A stretch of DNA of 9,626 nucleotides from JAZKFT01 sp043760535 (GTDB taxonomy: Bacteria; Bacteroidota; Bacteroidia; Chitinophagales; Chitinophagaceae), in the NCBI GenBank assembly GCA_043760535.1, contig JAYUOV010000251.1:1-9626 (forward strand), given 5' to 3'. Positions within the stretch are counted from its first letter, which is position 1, and each line of letters opens with the position of its first letter. Below, piece by piece: positions 6,298 through 9,626 of this stretch. The position numbers and the translations under genes were made by a program. The notes beneath the pieces are model-generated. The model searched no databases, had not been told where the DNA came from, and saw only the letters and a list, made by a program, of their open reading frames with translations.

Positions 6298-7281
6298 ATG
6301 GAACAAACCATCAACACCGAACAGGCACTTAACAACATTCAGCGGCTAACCGATAACATTGAGAAAGTAATTCGGGGTAAGCGTAATCAGATTCAGTTTA
6401 TTCTTACAGCCTTGCTGGCTAAAGGCCATATTTTAATGGAGGATAATCCGGGAACTGGTAAAACCGTAATGGCCAAAACCCTTGCCCAGAGTATTTCTTC
6501 GGGTATTAATAGCAGCGGTGCTAATTTTAAAAGGGTACAGTTTACCCCAGATTTATTGCCAATGGATTTAATAGGTTCGCACATTTTTGATGACGTTCAA
6601 AAAGAATTTATTTTTAAGAAAGGACCGCTGTTTTGCAACCTGTTACTGGCCGATGAAATAAACCGTGCCTCGCCTAAAGTACAGAGTGCCTTACTGGAGT
6701 GTATGGCAGAACAACAAATTACTATGGGTGATACAACCTATAAATTAGAAAAGTTGTTTTTTACAATTGCTACGCAAAACCCAATAGAAATGGAAGGCAC
6801 TTACCCCTTACCAGCCGCACAACTAGACAGGTTTTTTATCAAAATTATTTTTGGTTATGTAGATGAAGAAACCGAATTAGACATCTATAAAAACTACCTC
6901 GACATTGCACACAACCTCGAAAATATTGAGCAGGTTTTAAGCATGGACGAAATACTTTTTTTGCAAAACGAAACAGAAAAGGTTTTTGTGCATGAAGAGA
7001 TTGTAGTGGCAGTTCGCAATATTATTTGGGCTACACGTAAAACGCCGGATATTATTTTGGGCGGCAGTACCCGAAGTGGTATTACCTTTTTAAAATGTCT
7101 GAAAGCATTTGCATTGGTTAACGGCCGCACTTACGTAACCGAAGACGATGTACAACAACTCACCAAACCGGTAATGGAACACAGGATGATTTTCCGCAAT
7201 AAAGAAGCGAAGGCTACGGCGCTGAATAAGATTTTGGAAGTGGAAATGGACAGGTTGAATAAGTTGAAGATTAATAAATAA
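6298..7281 (+). CDS. MoxR-family AAA+ ATPase
   Basis: Cytoplasmic AAA+ ATPase of normal family length (327 residues). MoxR proteins act as chaperone-like remodellers of partners with von Willebrand A-type domains. Walker A is DNPGTGKT at 49-56 (Lys55). Walker B is LLLADE at 115-120, followed by INRASPKVQSALLE, the MoxR signature region. Sensor 1 is TQNP at 159-162 within ATQNPIEMEGTYPLP. The following AAQLDRF carries the arginine-finger-type residue. Sensor 2 is GGSTRSG at 255-261 (Arg259), followed by GRTYVTEDDV in the lid. All nucleotide-handling motifs are intact. The start follows TAAAAAAT, identical to the leader of the DUF58 gene, which supports ATG at 6298. It stands third in the set, after DUF58 and the transglutaminase-like gene, whereas MoxR is often first in related clusters. 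Its natural partner here is most likely the upstream DUF58 protein. Confidence 0.95.
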   Translation: MEQTINTEQALNNIQRLTDNIEKVIRGKRNQIQFILTALLAKGHILMEDNPGTGKTVMAKTLAQSISSGINSSGANFKRVQFTPDLLPMDLIGSHIFDDVQKEFIFKKGPLFCNLLLADEINRASPKVQSALLECMAEQQITMGDTTYKLEKLFFTIATQNPIEMEGTYPLPAAQLDRFFIKIIFGYVDEETELDIYKNYLDIAHNLENIEQVLSMDEILFLQNETEKVFVHEEIVVAVRNIIWATRKTPDIILGGSTRSGITFLKCLKAFALVNGRTYVTEDDVQQLTKPVMEHRMIFRNKEAKATALNKILEVEMDRLNKLKINK

Positions 7282-7290
7282 ATCCACGTA

Positions 7291-7325
7291 ATTGCGAAGC
7301 GAGGTTCTTGCCACACTGAGGCAAT
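7291..7325. repeat. REP-like inverted repeat fragment after the MoxR gene
   Basis: ATTGC (7291-7295) and GCAAT (7321-7325) bound a 35-base unit containing GCGAAGCGAGG. An inner perfect hairpin joins TTGCC (7308-7312) and GGCAA (7320-7324) over a 7-base loop. The text ATTGCGAAGCGAGG...GAGGCAATCTG resembles the palindromic intergenic repeats often met between Bacteroidetes genes. This copy looks degenerate. It has no T tail, so a role as terminator is doubtful. Confidence 0.45.
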
Positions 7326-7340
7326 CTGCACGCAGGGAAT

Positions 7341-7402
7341 AAATCTATAAAGTCTTTAGTAGCCGTGAATTTAATAAGTGGCTGATTAGATTTTATAGGT
7401 TT
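7341..7402 (+). other. Long imperfect stem-loop before the TPR-like gene
   Basis: Bases 7341-7355 pair with 7388-7402 over 15 consecutive positions, 13 Watson-Crick and 2 G-T wobbles. After a small 4/3 internal loop a second stem (TAGCC 7360-7364 with GGCTG 7380-7384) closes an AT-rich loop. The 62-base element ends 27 bases before the start codon at 7430. It may be a leader structure or attenuator between MoxR and the TPR gene, a remnant mobile palindrome, or a weak terminator; only two more T bases follow the pairing region before AGCGG. Confidence 0.55.
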
Positions 7403-7429
7403 TAGCGGTAAGCCCCAATCAGATGAAAA

Positions 7430-9463
7430 ATGAATCATTACATGAAGTTTAAAATCACGATAGTACTTTTTCTATGTCTGTTTTTTACAGGCTACACCAC
7501 CATGGCACAAAGCCCGGCGGCACGGTACGAAATAGATGCAAAACGCAACGGCGTACAACCCACCGATAAAGATGCATTGCCAAGAGGGAGGGAATTTATA
7601 AGGCTCGACAGTACGTACTATGTAGGTTGGTATTACACCGGTATGTATAAGTACGACAGGGCTGCAGATTATGCCGGCTTTCATAATGCCGTGCCCGACC
7701 TTAAAAAAGCATTTTTATTGCTAGAAAAAGATTTTAAAAGTGTACTGGCTAACCTGTTTAGTACACCTATGTTTTACATACAGAACAATGTAAAATTCAA
7801 CGATTACCTGGTTCTTGCAAGAACGCTGAGAGATGCTTACGAAAACCTTGAAATGCCCGACAGCAGTATGTGGGTGCTGGATTTGGTAAGTCGTAAAAAT
7901 TTTAAAAGAGACTTTTTAGGCGTGCAGCAAATGAAAGCATGGACTGTACACCGCAACCGCTTTTATACTAATAAAGAATTCAAATGGTTAAAAAATTCGG
8001 TTCCGGAAAATGAGCAGCTAGCTCTTAATTTTTGCTACCAGGGGCTTGCCAATATTCGGCGCAACAAAGCTGCAAACGACCCATGGTTTGGCCCTACCCA
8101 CGACCAAACGGATAATCAGTTTGTGTATCATTATCTGGCACTATTGCAATGCTATAACAAGCTGTACGACAGCGCCGAATATTACTACGGCAAAATGAAG
8201 TATGCCGGGTATATTAGCTGGAATAATTACGGCAATATGCAAAGTGAAATTGGTGAGTTTAAAAAATCGGAGGAAAATTATGGCAAGGACAAATACAAGT
8301 ACACAGGTGAAAAATTTCTAAAAGAACCTTTTTACTACATCCCTACCCTACGCATTTATGCAGGCGACACTAAAGAAGCCATGAAAGTAGCCTCGGAAGC
8401 CATTGTGGAAAGTAACTCAACACCCGGTTTTGGCTGGTACAATCTTGCGCTTGCCCGTAGCTATTTATACGATGGGCAGTTGGATAGTGCCGACCTTACC
8501 ATTGAAAAAGCTAAAGAATTTAAAGAGCTGCATATTGGCACAACGCTTACCCAATCGCAGTACGATTTTACTGTGGGTACGCTAAAGCTGGTTTGGTACA
8601 ATATGAAAATAGAACAGCTAAAATTCCTGAATTCCGGTTGGTGGTATTCGCCCAAAGTGCTGAGTCAATTGGGTAATCTGATGCTGAATAAATACATGCA
8701 CCAATATGTAATGGCTACAAAACTTGCTGCTAATCCCGAACGGGAAAGAATTGTGTACGAATTATTTTGTGGCGAAGGCACTACCACTTTCGATGAAAGC
8801 TGGTATTTGCTCAAAGATTTTAGCACCGGATTTTTTATTAAAAAAATGGATAATTACCTGCAGAATGATCCACGCAAAAACATAAAACGCTATTTTAATC
8901 TGTTTAAAACACAGCTTGTGTGGAAAGACGGTAGTGAAAAAGAAGCGAAGGCTGAGTATGAAAAAATGCTGAACACTACCCTGCTGGATACCGCTTATGA
9001 AAAATTGTTTTTGGCCAGGATGTACGAAGGGCTTGCCAGGAGTTACAACGAAGATGACGATAAAAGCAAAGGTGCTTTCTATACAAACCTTATGTATGAG
9101 CATTTTGCTCAGTTGGTTCCATACAGTGGATTACCAGTAAAAATAAAACTGAACGTTACCGGTGCCGATGACGATGTAACAAAAAAAGTGGTACAAGAAC
9201 TTAAAAACACCAGTATAAAATTTGTAGATGAAACGGATGAAAACACCATTTCTGCTACGGTAATTTTTACAAAAAAAGGTATCAAGTATCAGGCAGATGT
9301 ATCCGCACGTAGTGCCAGCAATATTAAAATCAGCAATCAAAATGTGAAGCTCTTTTTCTTTATACAACCAGAAGGTGCAGGTAAAGAAATAGCCAAAAGG
9401 ATATTTGGGAGCAGCGGAGCGCTTGAACTGGAACCACCATTAGAACCGGTATTAAAAAAATAA
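7430..9463 (+). CDS. Secreted TPR-like repeat protein with unassigned C-terminal domain
   Basis: A 677-residue protein with a Sec signal peptide: basic start, hydrophobic stretch at about 9-22, and probable cleavage near TTMAQ (residues 23-27). No lipobox Cys is present, so it should be soluble in the periplasm or exported. Residues about 230-367 show helical repeats with TPR-like spacing, for example YHYLALLQCYNKLYDSAEYY, WNNYGNMQSEIGEFKKSEENY and YNLALARSYLYDGQLDSA. Aromatic residues are abundant throughout. After a long helical middle, residues about 568-660 change to an alternating beta-alpha pattern (VKIKLNVTG, VVQELKN, ISATVIFTKKG, VKLFFFIQP, GKEIAKRIFG), which I cannot assign. ATG at 7430 is preceded by GAAAA, as at other starts here; ATG at 7442 would give an equally good signal peptide. 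As last gene of the set it may be the periplasmic adaptor or substrate carrier of the MoxR/transglutaminase system. That role is inference. Confidence 0.8.
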   Translation: MNHYMKFKITIVLFLCLFFTGYTTMAQSPAARYEIDAKRNGVQPTDKDALPRGREFIRLDSTYYVGWYYTGMYKYDRAADYAGFHNAVPDLKKAFLLLEKDFKSVLANLFSTPMFYIQNNVKFNDYLVLARTLRDAYENLEMPDSSMWVLDLVSRKNFKRDFLGVQQMKAWTVHRNRFYTNKEFKWLKNSVPENEQLALNFCYQGLANIRRNKAANDPWFGPTHDQTDNQFVYHYLALLQCYNKLYDSAEYYYGKMKYAGYISWNNYGNMQSEIGEFKKSEENYGKDKYKYTGEKFLKEPFYYIPTLRIYAGDTKEAMKVASEAIVESNSTPGFGWYNLALARSYLYDGQLDSADLTIEKAKEFKELHIGTTLTQSQYDFTVGTLKLVWYNMKIEQLKFLNSGWWYSPKVLSQLGNLMLNKYMHQYVMATKLAANPERERIVYELFCGEGTTTFDESWYLLKDFSTGFFIKKMDNYLQNDPRKNIKRYFNLFKTQLVWKDGSEKEAKAEYEKMLNTTLLDTAYEKLFLARMYEGLARSYNEDDDKSKGAFYTNLMYEHFAQLVPYSGLPVKIKLNVTGADDDVTKKVVQELKNTSIKFVDETDENTISATVIFTKKGIKYQADVSARSASNIKISNQNVKLFFFIQPEGAGKEIAKRIFGSSGALELEPPLEPVLKK

Positions 9464-9465
9464 TT

Positions 9466-9514
9466 TTGTTTTGTATTTTTATTTAGCAAAACAATTTCGT
9501 TTTCTTTAGAAAAC
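9466..9514 (+). terminator. Probable operon terminator (two adjacent AT-rich hairpins)
   Basis: TTGTTTTG (9466-9473) pairs perfectly with CAAAACAA (9487-9494) over a 13-base AT loop, and TTTCGTTTTCTTT follows. The tail itself contains a second perfect hairpin, GTTTTC (9499-9504) with GAAAAC (9509-9514), closed by TTTA. The stem starts three bases after the TAA stop of the TPR-like gene. Position and T-rich tail support termination of the four-gene transcript; the low GC content of the stems makes it a weaker than standard example. Confidence 0.6.
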
Positions 9515-9626
9515 ATACATTAAACAAATCTCAGAACTCCTTACCCCGTGAACTGAAACCGCTTGTTATTCGCAATCTAAATACCTGATAGTAGCAATCA
9601 GTTGAACGGAGCGTCGCCAATGTCGC
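9515..9626. other. Non-coding tail of the window
   Basis: No gene that I can support starts here. A short inverted repeat CTGAT (9585-9589) / ATCAG (9597-9601) is present, followed by a GC-richer stretch (GGAGCGTCGCC) that looks like the edge of an intergenic repeat or of something beyond the window. A minus-strand frame is open from the window edge to about 9533, but it is too short to judge. Confidence 0.35.

Noticed and set aside
9533..9626. Open minus-strand frame running off the right edge of the window
   Set aside because: Only about 31 codons are visible, with no recognisable motif and no clear start. The stretch looks like intergenic repeat sequence.

Overview
The window looks like a chromosomal stretch from a Bacteroidetes bacterium, most likely of the Chitinophagaceae/Sphingobacteriia type. 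The base composition is moderately AT-rich. Genes start behind A-rich leaders instead of Shine-Dalgarno sequences: the 13-mer TAAAAAATATGGA spans the start of two different genes here. Two copies of the Bacteroidetes -7 promoter motif (TAnnTTTG) lie in gene-start regions. The protein families and the AT-rich heptamer repeats between genes fit the same group. This assignment rests on sequence character only, not on a database search.

Layout. Positions 3-566 (+) are the 3' two-thirds of an enoyl-CoA hydratase gene cut by the window edge. Positions 567-850 are a gap between convergent genes that holds four consecutive hairpins, the last with a T-rich tail. Positions 851-1756 (-) encode a class I SAM-dependent methyltransferase with an N-terminal Cys4 zinc-ribbon-like motif. 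Positions 1757-2025 are the divergent promoter region. Positions 2026-9463 (+) hold four co-directional genes: a membrane-anchored DUF58 protein, a TgpA-like membrane transglutaminase-like protein, a MoxR-family AAA+ ATPase, and a large secreted TPR-like protein. AT-rich hairpins at 9466-9514 probably terminate the set. The last 110 bases hold no gene that I can support.

How the genes may work together. MoxR, DUF58 and TgpA-type transglutaminase genes form a widespread conserved gene neighbourhood. MoxR ATPases act as chaperone-like remodelling machines, usually on partners carrying von Willebrand A-like folds, to which DUF58 is related. Charge-based topology reading puts the DUF58 domain and MoxR in the cytoplasm. 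The transglutaminase-like domain (Cys520, His565, Asp581 all present) and the TPR protein would lie in the periplasm. The four genes thus suggest an envelope system with an ATP-driven cytoplasmic half and a periplasmic half acting on protein or peptidoglycan peptides. The substrate is not visible from the sequence.

Unusual points: the gene order (DUF58, transglutaminase, MoxR, TPR); wide gaps of 111-148 bases carrying repeats and stem-loops where such operons are often tight; a DUF58 protein that seems to have lost its metal-site aspartate; an unassigned C-terminal domain on the TPR protein; and a 15-bp imperfect stem-loop just before the TPR gene.
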